64,000 nt of DNA, from assembly GCA_017415425.1 (NCBI GenBank), contig JAFQGT010000013.1, forward strand, positions 1 to 64,000. The letters are read 5' to 3'. Below are positions 27,521 to 36,372 of the stretch, one piece after another. The stretch's first letter is position 1; every line of letters starts with the position of its first letter. The notes under the pieces were generated by a model. It worked only from the letters and a program-made list of their open reading frames with translations. It had not been told where the DNA came from and made no database searches. Position numbers and translations under genes: made by a program. Source of the DNA: Oscillospiraceae bacterium (GTDB lineage: Bacteria; Bacillota; Clostridia; Oscillospirales; Oscillospiraceae).

Positions 27521-28544
27521 ATTCATATCGGTTATCCCAAGCAGAGGGAGGCAGTTCCGGTTTTTTATCCCGGCCCATCAACAGCTGCACCGTATCCCCG
27601 GCGGGTAACCCCTGATTCACCACTGCATTGGCTGCCTCCACAATGGGCAGCTCCACCTGATACTTCTCCCCCAGCCGAATGGCAGCCGGTATGGCGTTGA
27701 TACCCTCCACCACCATACCTACCTGTTTGATCGCCTCCGGCACAGGAACGCCCTGTCCGATCAGCACACCGCAGCGGTTATTGCGGCTGTGGATACTTGT
27801 GGCGGTAACGATCAGATCGCCGATGCCCGCCAATCCGCCGAAGGTCTGCTCTTTGCAACCCATAGCCATACCCAGCCGGGAGATCTCTGCCATACCCCGG
27901 GTGATCAAAGCCGCCTTGGCATTGTCTCCATAGCCCAAACCGGCGGCAATACCCGCCGCCAGGGCAATAATATTTTTCATAGCGCCGCACAGCTCCACGC
28001 CCAGCACATCGTCATTGGTGTAGACACGCATACAGGTGCCCCAGAACACATTCTGCACGATTCTGGCAGTCTCAGCGTCCTCACAGGCCGACACAATGGT
28101 GGTAGGCAAATCCTTTGCCACCTCCTCCGCGTGGGTGGGCCCGGATAGAGCCACCAGCCGCACAGAAGGATTTTGAATCTCTTCTCCTATGATCTGGGTC
28201 ATTGTCAGGAGGGTGTTGGCTTCGATACCCTTTGCCACATCCACGATGATCTGGTCATCCTCAACAAAAGGCGCTGCCTTGGCAGCAGTGCTGCGGACAA
28301 AAGGAGAGGGCACTGCAAACAGCAGAATGTCCTTACCCCGGCAGACCTGCTCCATATCACCTGTAAAGGTGATCTGCGCAGGGATCGCCATACCGGGCAG
28401 ATTGGGATGTCTGCGGGTAGACGCAAACTCTGTCACTTCCTGCTCCAGCGCAGACCAGACCGTCACCTCGTGTTCGTTATTGCAGAGCATCCGGGCCAGG
28501 GCAACGCCCCAGGTACCGGCGCCCAATACGCCAATTTTACTCAT
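27519..28544 (-). CDS. gpsA: Glycerol-3-phosphate dehydrogenase (NAD(P)+)
   Basis: Makes sn-glycerol-3-phosphate from dihydroxyacetone phosphate for phospholipids and teichoic acids, 341 residues. N-terminal Rossmann motif GVLGAGTWGVALA, then SGPTHAEEVAKD and the catalytic Lys region VELCGAMKNIIALAAGI. C-terminal FGGLAGIGDLIVTATS and SRNNRCGVLIGQG are signatures. ATG 28544 has GAGGAAG upstream; an in-frame ATG at 28562 lacks one. It lies 63 bases after the flavin reductase-like gene and may be co-transcribed. Confidence 0.96.
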   Translation of the reverse strand: MSKIGVLGAGTWGVALARMLCNNEHEVTVWSALEQEVTEFASTRRHPNLPGMAIPAQITFTGDMEQVCRGKDILLFAVPSPFVRSTAAKAAPFVEDDQIIVDVAKGIEANTLLTMTQIIGEEIQNPSVRLVALSGPTHAEEVAKDLPTTIVSACEDAETARIVQNVFWGTCMRVYTNDDVLGVELCGAMKNIIALAAGIAAGLGYGDNAKAALITRGMAEISRLGMAMGCKEQTFGGLAGIGDLIVTATSIHSRNNRCGVLIGQGVPVPEAIKQVGMVVEGINAIPAAIRLGEKYQVELPIVEAANAVVNQGLPAGDTVQLLMGRDKKPELPPSAWDNRYE

Positions 28545-28607
28545 ATTTGCTTTCTTCCTCATTTGATTGGGATTTTCCGCTACTACTAGATTATTGGGTC
28601 CCCTATG

Positions 28608-29132
28608 TCAGTCCTCCAGAATGTAGGCTGCAGTGATCTGACCATAGAAAGCGGTGTGGAAATCCCCCTCATCCCTGGTGCCTTCCCTGTAATAACGGTT
28701 CCTGTTCTCTTCGTTGATGTCCTCCAGCACCTGGTCCTGCCGATAGATGACCTTGCATTCCAAGGTCAGCGGTACCTGCCGGATGGCAGGTACGGAAACC
28801 GTTTCCCCAGCCACCAGGTCCAGCCCCAGATGGGCAACTTTATCCATATCCCGTCCGGACTTACTGCCGCAGACGGACATAATTTTCGAATCCAATTCAC
28901 CCAGAGGCACATTGATGGTAAACTCCGGATTTTGATCCAGCAATTCCTTGGTATACCGGCTCTGGCGGACAAAGGCGGTAAACAGCGGTTTCTTCCACTG
29001 GATTCCCAGAGTACCCCAGCCGATGACCATACTGTCCACTACTCCGTTGGCAGCGGTAGTCATCAACACACCCTTGCCCACAGCCTCTAAAATCTGCGGT
29101 GCATACTGCCACACATCGATTTGCTTTTTCAT
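28608..29132 (-). CDS. Flavin reductase-like (FMN-binding split barrel) protein
   Basis: Likely FMN-dependent reductase of the flavin reductase-like family, 174 residues. The pattern GVLMTTAANGVVDSMVIGWGTLGIQWKKP at the N-terminus, then VRQSRYTKELLDQNPEFTINVP, and later CKVIYRQDQV, is standard for these small proteins of largely unknown substrate. The start at 29132 has AGGAGG seven bases upstream. Own promoter at 29162-29190. Divergent from the YitT-like gene. Confidence 0.85.
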   Translation of the reverse strand: MKKQIDVWQYAPQILEAVGKGVLMTTAANGVVDSMVIGWGTLGIQWKKPLFTAFVRQSRYTKELLDQNPEFTINVPLGELDSKIMSVCGSKSGRDMDKVAHLGLDLVAGETVSVPAIRQVPLTLECKVIYRQDQVLEDINEENRNRYYREGTRDEGDFHTAFYGQITAAYILED

Positions 29133-29161
29133 ATGCAATCCTCCTGTTGTTTGGTAGTTCC

Positions 29162-29190
29162 ATAATAACGCGAATTCACCGCATTTGCAA
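29162..29190 (-). promoter_or_regulatory. Promoter of flavin reductase-like gene
   Basis: Minus strand TTGCAA, 17-base spacer, TATTAT. Confidence 0.65.
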
Positions 29191-29212
29191 GGTTTTTTCC
29201 CCGGTATCTATA

Positions 29213-29241
29213 TTGACAAACATCGGCAAATATTCTATAGT
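29213..29241 (+). promoter_or_regulatory. Promoter of YitT-like gene
   Basis: TTGACA, 17-base spacer, TATAGT, about 30 bases before the start. It lies back-to-back with the divergent promoter at 29162-29190. Confidence 0.8.
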
Positions 29242-29270
29242 AGTTGAAAATCGGCAGAAAGGACCCCGCT

Positions 29271-29879
29271 ATGACAGGAAAGATCACCCTCCCCCGCTGC
29301 CTGACTTCTTTGCTGGGCGGCACTATTTTGGCCTTCGGTCTGTACAATATCCATTCTCTGTCCGGCGTGACCGAGGGAGGACAGCTGGGGCTGACCTTAC
29401 TGCTGGAGCACTGGTTTCGGATCTCCCCTGCCTTGACCAGCCTGGTGTGCAATGTGATCTGTTACGGCATCGGCTGGAAGACTCTGGGAAAGCCTTTTCT
29501 TGCCTATTCTGCCGTTGCAACAGGCGGCTTCAGCCTGACCTATTGGATCTATGAACAGTTTTCGCCCCTATGGCCGGGACTGGCCGCCCATCCTCTGACG
29601 GCAGCACTGCTGGGCGCGGTGTTTGTGGGTGTGGGCTGCGGTCTGTGTGTTCGGGTTGGCGGCGCACCCAGCGGCGATGATGCTCTGGCAATGAGTCTGA
29701 GTCGGCTGTGGCGAATGAAAATCGAATATGTGTATATGATCTTCGACTTCTCCATTCTTGTACTATCACTGACCTACATACCCCTGAAACGCATCGTCTT
29801 TTCCTTGGTGACGGTAACTCTATCCAGTAAGCTGGTAGGACTTGTGCAGCGGGTCAATTTCCCCAAGGCAAAAAACTAG
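29271..29879 (+). CDS. YitT/YczE-like membrane protein
   Basis: Integral membrane protein, 202 residues, about five to six hydrophobic segments. N-terminal TSLLGGTILAFGLYNIHSLSGVTEGGQLGLTLLL, then GGAPSGDDALAMSLSRL in the middle, resembles the YitT/DUF161 and related families, which have no settled function. ATG 29271 follows AAAGGA. Monocistronic, with its own promoter and a shared terminator. Confidence 0.78.
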   Translation: MTGKITLPRCLTSLLGGTILAFGLYNIHSLSGVTEGGQLGLTLLLEHWFRISPALTSLVCNVICYGIGWKTLGKPFLAYSAVATGGFSLTYWIYEQFSPLWPGLAAHPLTAALLGAVFVGVGCGLCVRVGGAPSGDDALAMSLSRLWRMKIEYVYMIFDFSILVLSLTYIPLKRIVFSLVTVTLSSKLVGLVQRVNFPKAKN

Positions 29880-29915
29880 CTGAGCAATGCGCTATACTTC
29901 GTGTCAAAAAGCGTG

Positions 29916-29946
29916 AAAAACCGTCTCGGAACACCGAGGCGGTTTT
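29916..29946. terminator. Bidirectional terminator
   Basis: AAAAACCG-CTCGG and CCGAG-CGGTTTTT pair with one mismatch around a 4-base loop, between convergent YitT-like and ABC ATPase genes. Confidence 0.85.
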
Positions 29947-29951
29947 TGTTT

Positions 29952-30746
29952 TTACGAGAGCAGCAGCTTGTCGTTGGCTTCATCGGAGCCGCTGGCCTGG
30001 CTAAACAGGTTCAGCAGCTGTTCCACCGTCAGTTGCTTCTTCTTCTCACCGGAAATATCCACAACTATTCTGCCGTTATACATCATAATCAGCCGGTTGC
30101 CATAGGTAATGGCATCGCGCATATTGTGGGTGATCATCAGTGTGGTCAGATTATTCTTCTCCACGATCCGCTGGGTAGCTTCCAATACTTTGGCTGCGGT
30201 TTTGGGGTCCAGAGCAGCGGTGTGCTCGTCCAGAAGCAGGATCTTGGGTTGCTGCAGGGTTGCCATCAAAAGGGTCAGTGCCTGACGCTGTCCGCCGGAG
30301 AGCAGACCCACCTTAGCTGTCATCCGCTCTTCCAAACCCAGATCCAAAATTTTCAGTTGCTCCTTGTAGAACTCCCGATCCTGCTTGGTGATCCCAACCT
30401 TGAGGGTTCTTTTTTTACCCCGGCGGGCAGCTAGCGCTAAATTCTCCTCGATCTGCATAGTGGCGGCAGTACCCATCATAGGATCCTGGAATACCCGACC
30501 GATATACTTGGCACGCTTATACTCCGGCAGCGCGGTCACATCCACGCCGTCGATGAGGATACTTCCCTGATCCACGGAGTATAGACCGGACACACAGTTG
30601 AGCATCGTACTCTTGCCGGCGCCATTACCGCCGATCACCGTTACAAAATCACCGGGCTGCAGATGGAGGCTCAGCTGGTTCAGGGCCACCTTTTCATTGA
30701 CGGTACCGGGATTGAATACCTTGCTGATCTGTTCGATTTTAAGCAT
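29952..30746 (-). CDS. ABC transporter ATPase (TrpZ/YtrE-like, uncharacterised importer)
   Basis: ATPase of a three-gene importer, 264 residues. Walker A GGNGAGKST (about 38-46), signature LSGGQRQAL (about 150), Walker B ILLLDEHTAALDP. The DEHTAALDP form is characteristic of ATPases paired with the ABC_sub_bind/TrpX lipoproteins. It overlaps the permease gene by 8 bases. Third gene of the unit. Confidence 0.9.
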   Translation of the reverse strand: MLKIEQISKVFNPGTVNEKVALNQLSLHLQPGDFVTVIGGNGAGKSTMLNCVSGLYSVDQGSILIDGVDVTALPEYKRAKYIGRVFQDPMMGTAATMQIEENLALAARRGKKRTLKVGITKQDREFYKEQLKILDLGLEERMTAKVGLLSGGQRQALTLLMATLQQPKILLLDEHTAALDPKTAAKVLEATQRIVEKNNLTTLMITHNMRDAITYGNRLIMMYNGRIVVDISGEKKKQLTVEQLLNLFSQASGSDEANDKLLLS

Positions 30747-31674
30747 TGCGTTTCTCCTTTCCCCCGCTCTTCTGGGATTTCAGCTTCAGATTGGGTACAG
30801 CCAGGAAGATCGCCACGATCAAAGCAGAAATCAGCTTGAGGTAATTGGAATTGATATCCAGGAAGCTAATAACCGCCTGGATCACAATATAGTATATCAC
30901 CGCACCCAGGCTGATACTCATCAGCTTCAGCGCAAAATTGCGGAACAGCTTTCCGAATGTTACCTGTCCGATAATAATGGCGGCAAGACCAATGACAATG
31001 GCGCCGCGGCCCATATTGATGTCCGCAAAACCCTGGAACTGGCTCAGCAGCGCGCCGGACAGGGCCACCAGGCCGTTGGCCAGCATCAGACCCAGCATCT
31101 TATTTCGGTTGGTATTGATGCCCTGTGCCCGCGCCATATGACCGTTGGCGCCGGTGGCGCGGATGGAAGAACCCAGCTCCGTGCCAAAGAACCAATACAA
31201 CACCAGGATAATGCCCGCGGTAAACAAACCCACAGTAATCAACGGATGCTGATAGATGGGCCGTATACCCTTGGCCACATCCTGCAGATACCGCAGGGAG
31301 ACCAGCATATCATAATTATTCACATTCAGCGCCTGATTTGCCTTCATTCCCATAATGGCCAGATTCACAGACCACAGACCCAGCTGGGTGAGAATACCGG
31401 ACAAGATCGCCGGAATACCCAACTTGGTATGGAAAATGCCGGTGACAAAGCCTGCCAGCATACCCGCCAGGAAGGACACCAAAAGGCACACCCACACATT
31501 GTAGCCACCCACCAGCATCATAGCGCAGACCGCGCCGCCGGTACAGAAGGATCCATCCACCGTCAGGTCCGACAGATCCAGGATGCTATAGGTAATATAC
31601 AGGCCGATGGCCATAATACCCCAGATCAGGCCCTGGGAAAGGGCGCCGGGCAAGGCATTGATAAAACTTCCCAT
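30739..31674 (-). CDS. ABC transporter permease (branched-chain type, TrpY-like)
   Basis: Membrane subunit, 311 residues with about eight to nine hydrophobic segments. N-terminal ALSQGLIWGIMAIGLYITY and SDLTVDGSFCTGGAV, then GLMLANGLVALSGALLSQFQGFADINMGRG, are characteristic of the permeases that accompany TrpX-type binding proteins. It follows the binding-protein gene by 60 bases and overlaps the ATPase gene. Confidence 0.9.
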   Translation of the reverse strand: MGSFINALPGALSQGLIWGIMAIGLYITYSILDLSDLTVDGSFCTGGAVCAMMLVGGYNVWVCLLVSFLAGMLAGFVTGIFHTKLGIPAILSGILTQLGLWSVNLAIMGMKANQALNVNNYDMLVSLRYLQDVAKGIRPIYQHPLITVGLFTAGIILVLYWFFGTELGSSIRATGANGHMARAQGINTNRNKMLGLMLANGLVALSGALLSQFQGFADINMGRGAIVIGLAAIIIGQVTFGKLFRNFALKLMSISLGAVIYYIVIQAVISFLDINSNYLKLISALIVAIFLAVPNLKLKSQKSGGKEKRNA

Positions 31675-31734
31675 CGCAAATTCCTCCCAAAGAAAATGGA
31701 AATGCAGGGCGAGGTTATCCCTCGCCCTGTTGTA

Positions 31735-32694
31735 TTATTCGGCGGAAATTGCCGTATATCCCTCCAGGGGTGTCAGGCCCAGTGCCTGGCAGATCTCTGC
31801 ATTGTACATCGGTGTAAACTTTTCGGAGTAGGCAATGGGCATAGTGGAAATATCCGCCTCGCCCTTCAGGATCTTGGCAGCCATCTTACCGGTGGTATAG
31901 CCCAGATCATAGTAGCTGATGGACAGGGTGGCCACGCCGCAGCCGGAGCAGATGCCCTGCTCACCTGCGATGACAGGCACGCCCAAAGGCTGGCAGACAC
32001 CGTCAACCGTACCGGTAGCGCCGGCAACAGCATTATCGGTGGGGATGTAGATCACATCGGACTCGTCAGCTGCCTTCTGTGTAACTGCCTGCATATCATT
32101 GGTATCGGCAAAGGGATAGGGAGTCGCGGTGACGCCCTTCTCTTCCAACATTCTCTTCACTTCGTCTACCTGATACTTGGAGTTTGCCTCAGCAGAGCTG
32201 TACAGCAGGCCAACCTTCTTGGCATCGGGGAACCACTCCAGGATCATATCCACCTGCTTGTCCAGAGGGGCCAGGTCGGAAGTGCCGGAAATATTGCCGC
32301 CCACAGTGCCGTTGAAATTCTCAATGTCCAGGCCAACACCGTACTCCGTAACGGAAGTACCCAGAATGGGAATGTCTGCGGTAGCCGCAGCGGCTGCCTG
32401 CAGGGCAGGTGTTGCGTTGGCAAGGATCAGATCCACATTATTGGATACGAAAGTATTCACAATGGGAGAACAGGAAGCAGTGTCACCGCCGGCGATCTGC
32501 AGGTCAATGTCCACATTCTCTTCACCCAGTTCGTCCTTCACGGCCTTGATAAAGCCTTCGGTGGCTGCATCCAGTGCCGGATGGGGCTGCAATTGGCAAA
32601 TGCCGATTTCATACTTGTCACTACCGGAAGTGCCGCAGGCAGAAAGGCCCAGCAGCAACAGCAGCATACATACAATAGCAATTACTCTTTTCAT
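31735..32694 (-). CDS. ABC substrate-binding lipoprotein (TrpX family)
   Basis: Captures the substrate outside the membrane, 319 residues. The signal peptide with lipobox LGLSAC places the lipidated Cys at about residue 19. The mature part is the ABC_sub_bind family (YEIGICQLQPHPALDAATEGF, then ANATPALQAAAAATADIPILGTSVTEYG and YIPTDNAVAGA). Streptococcal members are linked to tryptophan, others to unknown amino acids or aromatic compounds. No T-box is present upstream, so substrate is open. Confidence 0.9.
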   Translation of the reverse strand: MKRVIAIVCMLLLLLGLSACGTSGSDKYEIGICQLQPHPALDAATEGFIKAVKDELGEENVDIDLQIAGGDTASCSPIVNTFVSNNVDLILANATPALQAAAAATADIPILGTSVTEYGVGLDIENFNGTVGGNISGTSDLAPLDKQVDMILEWFPDAKKVGLLYSSAEANSKYQVDEVKRMLEEKGVTATPYPFADTNDMQAVTQKAADESDVIYIPTDNAVAGATGTVDGVCQPLGVPVIAGEQGICSGCGVATLSISYYDLGYTTGKMAAKILKGEADISTMPIAYSEKFTPMYNAEICQALGLTPLEGYTAISAE

Positions 32695-32742
32695 ACTAAT
32701 CTCTCCTTTATCTGCGAATCCCAATGGACTCTTGATTGTTTT

Positions 32743-32772
32743 ACTATAGCACTATTATGGCGCTCCTGTCAA
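32743..32772 (-). promoter_or_regulatory. Promoter of the TrpX-type importer
   Basis: Minus strand TTGACA, 18-base spacer, TATAGT, about 50 bases before the lipoprotein start. Confidence 0.75.
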
Positions 32773-32858
32773 CTTGCAATTTGACAAAAAGTGGATTGTT
32801 ATGCATAAATTTTTGAAATTATACATCTTTTCAAAAAAGTTATGCATAATTCGCGGAT

Positions 32859-33437
32859 TTATCGCATTTTTTCCAGGTCTTCCTCTGTAATAGCCCGGTA
32901 GGGCTTGCAGGGATTACCAAAGGCAACACAGTTATCGGGGATGTCGTGGACGACCACCGAGCCGGCGCCGATCACCACATTACTGCCGATCTTGGTGCCG
33001 GGTGTCACCACCGTACCGCCGCCGATCCAAACGTGGCTGCCCACTGTGATCGGTAAGGCCTTTTCATACAGTTTTTGCCGCAGGTCTTTGTGGATGGCGT
33101 GGTGGGCGGTATAGAATCCGCAGCTAGGGCCGATGAATACATAGTCACCGAAGGTGATCTTTCCCGGATCCACAAACACACAGTTATTATTCGCAAAGAA
33201 ATGGTCGCCAACCTCAATATTCCAACCAAAGCCGCAGAAAATATTGGGTTCCACATAAGGCTCGCTGCCCACCTTACCAAAGAGCTGGCGGATCAGTTCC
33301 TCCCGGCGCTTGGTGTCAGAGGGGCGGGTGTGATTATAGTCATAGCACAGGTCAGCGCACCGCAGGTGATCCTCTTCCCGTCCGGGAAAGGTGGTGTCGT
33401 ACATCAGACCTGCCTGGCATTTTTCAAATTCTGTCAT
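32859..33437 (-). CDS. Maltose/galactoside O-acetyltransferase-type hexapeptide protein
   Basis: Left-handed beta-helix acetyltransferase, 192 residues. N-terminal Maa domain (TEFEKCQAGLMYDTTFPG), then hexapeptide repeats with GPSCGFYTAHHAIH, and IGGGTVVTPGTKIGSNVVIGAGSVV. It would acetylate a sugar such as maltose, glucose or a galactoside using acetyl-CoA. ATG 33437 has AGGAGG five bases upstream; an upstream in-frame start at 33458 lies in the hairpin and is unlikely. Confidence 0.9.
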   Translation of the reverse strand: MTEFEKCQAGLMYDTTFPGREEDHLRCADLCYDYNHTRPSDTKRREELIRQLFGKVGSEPYVEPNIFCGFGWNIEVGDHFFANNNCVFVDPGKITFGDYVFIGPSCGFYTAHHAIHKDLRQKLYEKALPITVGSHVWIGGGTVVTPGTKIGSNVVIGAGSVVVHDIPDNCVAFGNPCKPYRAITEEDLEKMR

Positions 33438-33456
33438 AACTTCCTCCTGATATAAC

Positions 33457-33480
33457 AAATGCCGGGATATCCCGGCATTT
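33457..33480 (-). terminator. 24-bp palindromic hairpin after the creatininase-family gene
   Basis: AAATGCCGGGAT and its exact reverse complement are adjacent. The following T run on the minus strand is short, so it may be a partial terminator. Confidence 0.6.
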
Positions 33481-33495
33481 GTGTAATTTCTGTAT

Positions 33496-34233
33496 TTATT
33501 GGATGACTTCCCGCAGCCACTCCAGGGTGCATTCGACCATATGCTTACCTGTCTCTACACTGGCCTCGACAGCGCTCTGCGCAAACCACTCGGTATTATC
33601 CTTGCAACGGGACAGATCCACCAGCTCCGGATAAGTGCCCATCAGCAAACTGGTTTCCCACTTACCTGCGTGGTCAAAACCACCGCACTTGATCTGGGCA
33701 TCGGCACCGATCAGAGGAACCACCTTGATGTAGGAGAAAGGATCATCCTCGGAGCCCATATCCTCATAGTAGGTGGCATAAGCATCGCTGCCCCACCAGC
33801 CCTGGCCCAGTTTCTTCTCCATATACTCCATAGTGACCTTCTTGGCGGCCTTGTGGCAGGCGATTGTCATAGGCATCAGGCCTGCGCCCTCGGTCTGGTG
33901 ATGAGGTACCAGGTAGATATTCTTATGTCCGGCATCGATCATAGACTTGAGAATGTAGTACAAGTAATTTACATAGGCATCCTCATCCACGTGGAAGTGG
34001 CTGGGCTTGGGTGCGCACACTGCATAGGAGGCCACGCCGTACCAAATGGGAGGGCAAATTACGATTTCCTTTTCTTTTGCCAGTTCCCGCAGGCAGCCGG
34101 TAACAACCAGCGTATCTGTACCACAGGAAGCGTGCTTGGCGTGATACTCCATAGTACCGATGGGAATAACAAAAGGAACTTTGCGATCCACTGCATCCTG
34201 GATCTGATCATAAAACATTTCGAGCATTTGCAT
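33496..34233 (-). CDS. Creatininase-family amidohydrolase
   Basis: Metal-dependent hydrolase family that opens cyclic amides (creatininase) or acts on related compounds, 245 residues. N-terminal FVIPIGTMEYHAKHASCGTDTLV has Glu29, His31 and Asp40, matching the family's first metal ligands. The expected NGHxxN block is replaced by YLVPHHQTEGAG (His111/His112, Glu115), so the second half of the metal site is rearranged. It is the last gene of the sugar-importer unit, 72 bases after the permease. That placement suggests it acts on the imported compound (inference). AAAGGAG precedes its start. Confidence 0.85.
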   Translation of the reverse strand: MQMLEMFYDQIQDAVDRKVPFVIPIGTMEYHAKHASCGTDTLVVTGCLRELAKEKEIVICPPIWYGVASYAVCAPKPSHFHVDEDAYVNYLYYILKSMIDAGHKNIYLVPHHQTEGAGLMPMTIACHKAAKKVTMEYMEKKLGQGWWGSDAYATYYEDMGSEDDPFSYIKVVPLIGADAQIKCGGFDHAGKWETSLLMGTYPELVDLSRCKDNTEWFAQSAVEASVETGKHMVECTLEWLREVIQ

Positions 34234-34305
34234 AGCTTTATTCTCCTTTTTTGGAATAATTAGAAACAGTGCGAGGCCCGGAGGCCTCGCACTACTTTTT
34301 AGATC

Positions 34306-35340
34306 TTACGCAGCGTTCTGCGGAGCCTTCTTTACCTTCTTAGCCTTCTTGGGTGCACGATTGCCAACCTGAGTGCTCATAATCAGCACGACGATCAGCA
34401 TACCGCCCCAAATCAGGGAGGAGTAGTAGGTGTTCAGGTTAGCGAACAGGTTGATGCCGGTGGCAATGATCTGAACGGTAACAATAGAGAGCAGAATGTT
34501 GGAAATCTTACCCTGACCGCCATCGGGAATACAGCCAGCCAGAACCAGGATCAAAATTGCACGAGTAGTATAGGAAATACCGTAGTCAGCCTTTGCAGAG
34601 CCCATTGTGGAGACCATAATCAGAACACCGATGGTAGCAAAGATCGCAGACAGCAGGTAGGTAGCAGCCAGCATACCGTGAACATTGATGCCGGAGAACT
34701 TAGCAGCCTTCTTGTTGGTACCGATCATATACAGCTTCTCACCGAAGGTGGTGAACTTCAACAGGAAGATGGCAATCACCAACAACACTAAGAAGATCAC
34801 AACAGGAACAGCCAGGAAGCCGCCAATGTAGGTGTGACCCACAGTGGTGTACAGAGCAGGCACACCCTTAACAGCGTAGCCCTTGGTCAGCGCGGTGGAC
34901 AAACCCTTCCAAACCATCTGCATAGCGATGGTCGCCATAACAGGAGGCACATTCAGATAACTAACCAGCAGGAAGTTAATCAAGCCACCCACAACAGCAA
35001 TCGCCAGCGCGATGCCAATGCCGATGAAGATGATACCGGCGACCTGACCGTTGGCCATACCCTCGGTAACATTGGCAGCCATATACTGAACTGCCAAAAT
35101 CGCACCGAAGTTACCCAGCAGAACCTGGGACATATCGTGGTGACCGGAGATAAAGACGAACATCAAACCCAGAGCGATGCAAGCATACTCGGGGAACTGC
35201 ATAGTCATACCCTTCCAAAGGTCAATCCGCCAAAAAGCAGAACCCTTCAGAGCGGAGAACAGAGCCAGAACAGCGATCAGCAAACCTACCAGAATGGATG
35301 TATACTGATTATTCCGTACGAAATTCTTAATTTTTGTCAT
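34306..35340 (-). CDS. Sugar ABC transporter permease (RbsC/RhaP-like)
   Basis: Membrane subunit of the importer, 344 residues with about ten hydrophobic segments. Contains the branched-chain permease pattern and the RbsC-type YMIGTNKKAAKFSGINV, the cytoplasmic coupling loop facing the ATPase. One of two non-identical permeases, as in rhamnose (RhaPQ) and autoinducer-2 (LsrCD) systems. It starts 18 bases after the other permease, with AAAGGGGG upstream. Basic Lys-rich C-terminus. Confidence 0.92.
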   Translation of the reverse strand: MTKIKNFVRNNQYTSILVGLLIAVLALFSALKGSAFWRIDLWKGMTMQFPEYACIALGLMFVFISGHHDMSQVLLGNFGAILAVQYMAANVTEGMANGQVAGIIFIGIGIALAIAVVGGLINFLLVSYLNVPPVMATIAMQMVWKGLSTALTKGYAVKGVPALYTTVGHTYIGGFLAVPVVIFLVLLVIAIFLLKFTTFGEKLYMIGTNKKAAKFSGINVHGMLAATYLLSAIFATIGVLIMVSTMGSAKADYGISYTTRAILILVLAGCIPDGGQGKISNILLSIVTVQIIATGINLFANLNTYYSSLIWGGMLIVVLIMSTQVGNRAPKKAKKVKKAPQNAA

Positions 35341-35358
35341 AATGCACTGCCCCCTTTC

Positions 35359-36360
35359 TTAGTGCTTCTTACGCATAGCCTGCAGAGCAGATACGGTAAC
35401 ACCGATCAAAATGATCAGGCCGTTGAAGAAATCCTTCCAGTAGGAGTCGATACCCACCAGCAGCATAGAGTTGTTGACCAGGGTGATGATGCCGATTGCG
35501 GTAACAGTACCGAAGACACTGCCTTCGCCGCCAAAGATGGAGGCGCCACCCAGAATAACTGCAGGGATGATGGTGAATTCCTTGTTGACCATTGCCTTGG
35601 GAATGGACTGAGAAGCCATACACACACGGATCATACCGATGAAGCCGGACACCGCGCCAACCACGGTGTAAAGGATGAACTTAGTCTTCTTAACATTGTA
35701 GCCGGCACGCTCAGCAGAAACTTCGTTGCCGCCGATGGCGTACAGAGCGCGACCGAACATAGTCTTGTTCAGAACGAAAGAAGTAACCGCGCACAGGATC
35801 ACCAGGAAGATAAACATCGTGGTCATCGTGGACTTCAAACCTGCGGAGTTGGTAACCTCGAACAGGGAGCTCAAGCCAAACTTCTTCAGAGCAACGGGCA
35901 GTGTGGAGGTGATCTCTCTGAGTTGCAGCAGACCCATAGAAACGCCGGTGAAGAAGGTCTGGGTACCCAGGGTGACCAGCATCGTGTTCAGCTTGAAGTT
36001 GGAAATGATCCAGCCGTTGAACATACCCAGGATCGCGCCGAACACGATGGACAGGGCAAAACCGGCGATGGGAGAGGTCTGGCACCAGCCCTGATTCAGG
36101 CAAATGGTGGTTGCCAGAGAGTAAGCCAGGGCGGCGATTGCCGGGAAGGACATATCGAAACCGCCGGAGACCATAACCACCAGGCAGCACATGGCAAACA
36201 TACCGTCAACGACCATAGCGCGCAGGATGGTAACGATTTGTGTGGATTCAAACAGAGAACCCTTGGAAACAATGCCGATTACGGCAATCAAAATGATCAG
36301 AACCAGGAACATATAGAACTCGGTTCTGCGGGTCATACGTTTCATAGCAGCTTTGTTCAT
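35359..36360 (-). CDS. Sugar ABC transporter permease (RbsC/RhaQ-like)
   Basis: Second permease, 333 residues, about ten hydrophobic segments. Contains ALYAIGGNEVSAERAGYNV, the ribose-permease-type coupling helix, and LGGASIFGGEGSVFGT near the C-terminus. It begins 12 bases after the ATPase gene with AGGAGG upstream. With the other permease it should form a heterodimeric channel. Confidence 0.92.
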   Translation of the reverse strand: MNKAAMKRMTRRTEFYMFLVLIILIAVIGIVSKGSLFESTQIVTILRAMVVDGMFAMCCLVVMVSGGFDMSFPAIAALAYSLATTICLNQGWCQTSPIAGFALSIVFGAILGMFNGWIISNFKLNTMLVTLGTQTFFTGVSMGLLQLREITSTLPVALKKFGLSSLFEVTNSAGLKSTMTTMFIFLVILCAVTSFVLNKTMFGRALYAIGGNEVSAERAGYNVKKTKFILYTVVGAVSGFIGMIRVCMASQSIPKAMVNKEFTIIPAVILGGASIFGGEGSVFGTVTAIGIITLVNNSMLLVGIDSYWKDFFNGLIILIGVTVSALQAMRKKH

Positions 36361-36372
36361 AATATGTCCTCC

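Noticed and set aside
30598-32784. A 728-codon plus-strand frame opposite the TrpX-type importer.
   Set aside because: Antisense shadow of three real genes.
32695-32858. T-box leader upstream of the TrpX-type lipoprotein.
   Set aside because: The leader from promoter to start is only about 50 bases and lacks T-box sequence.
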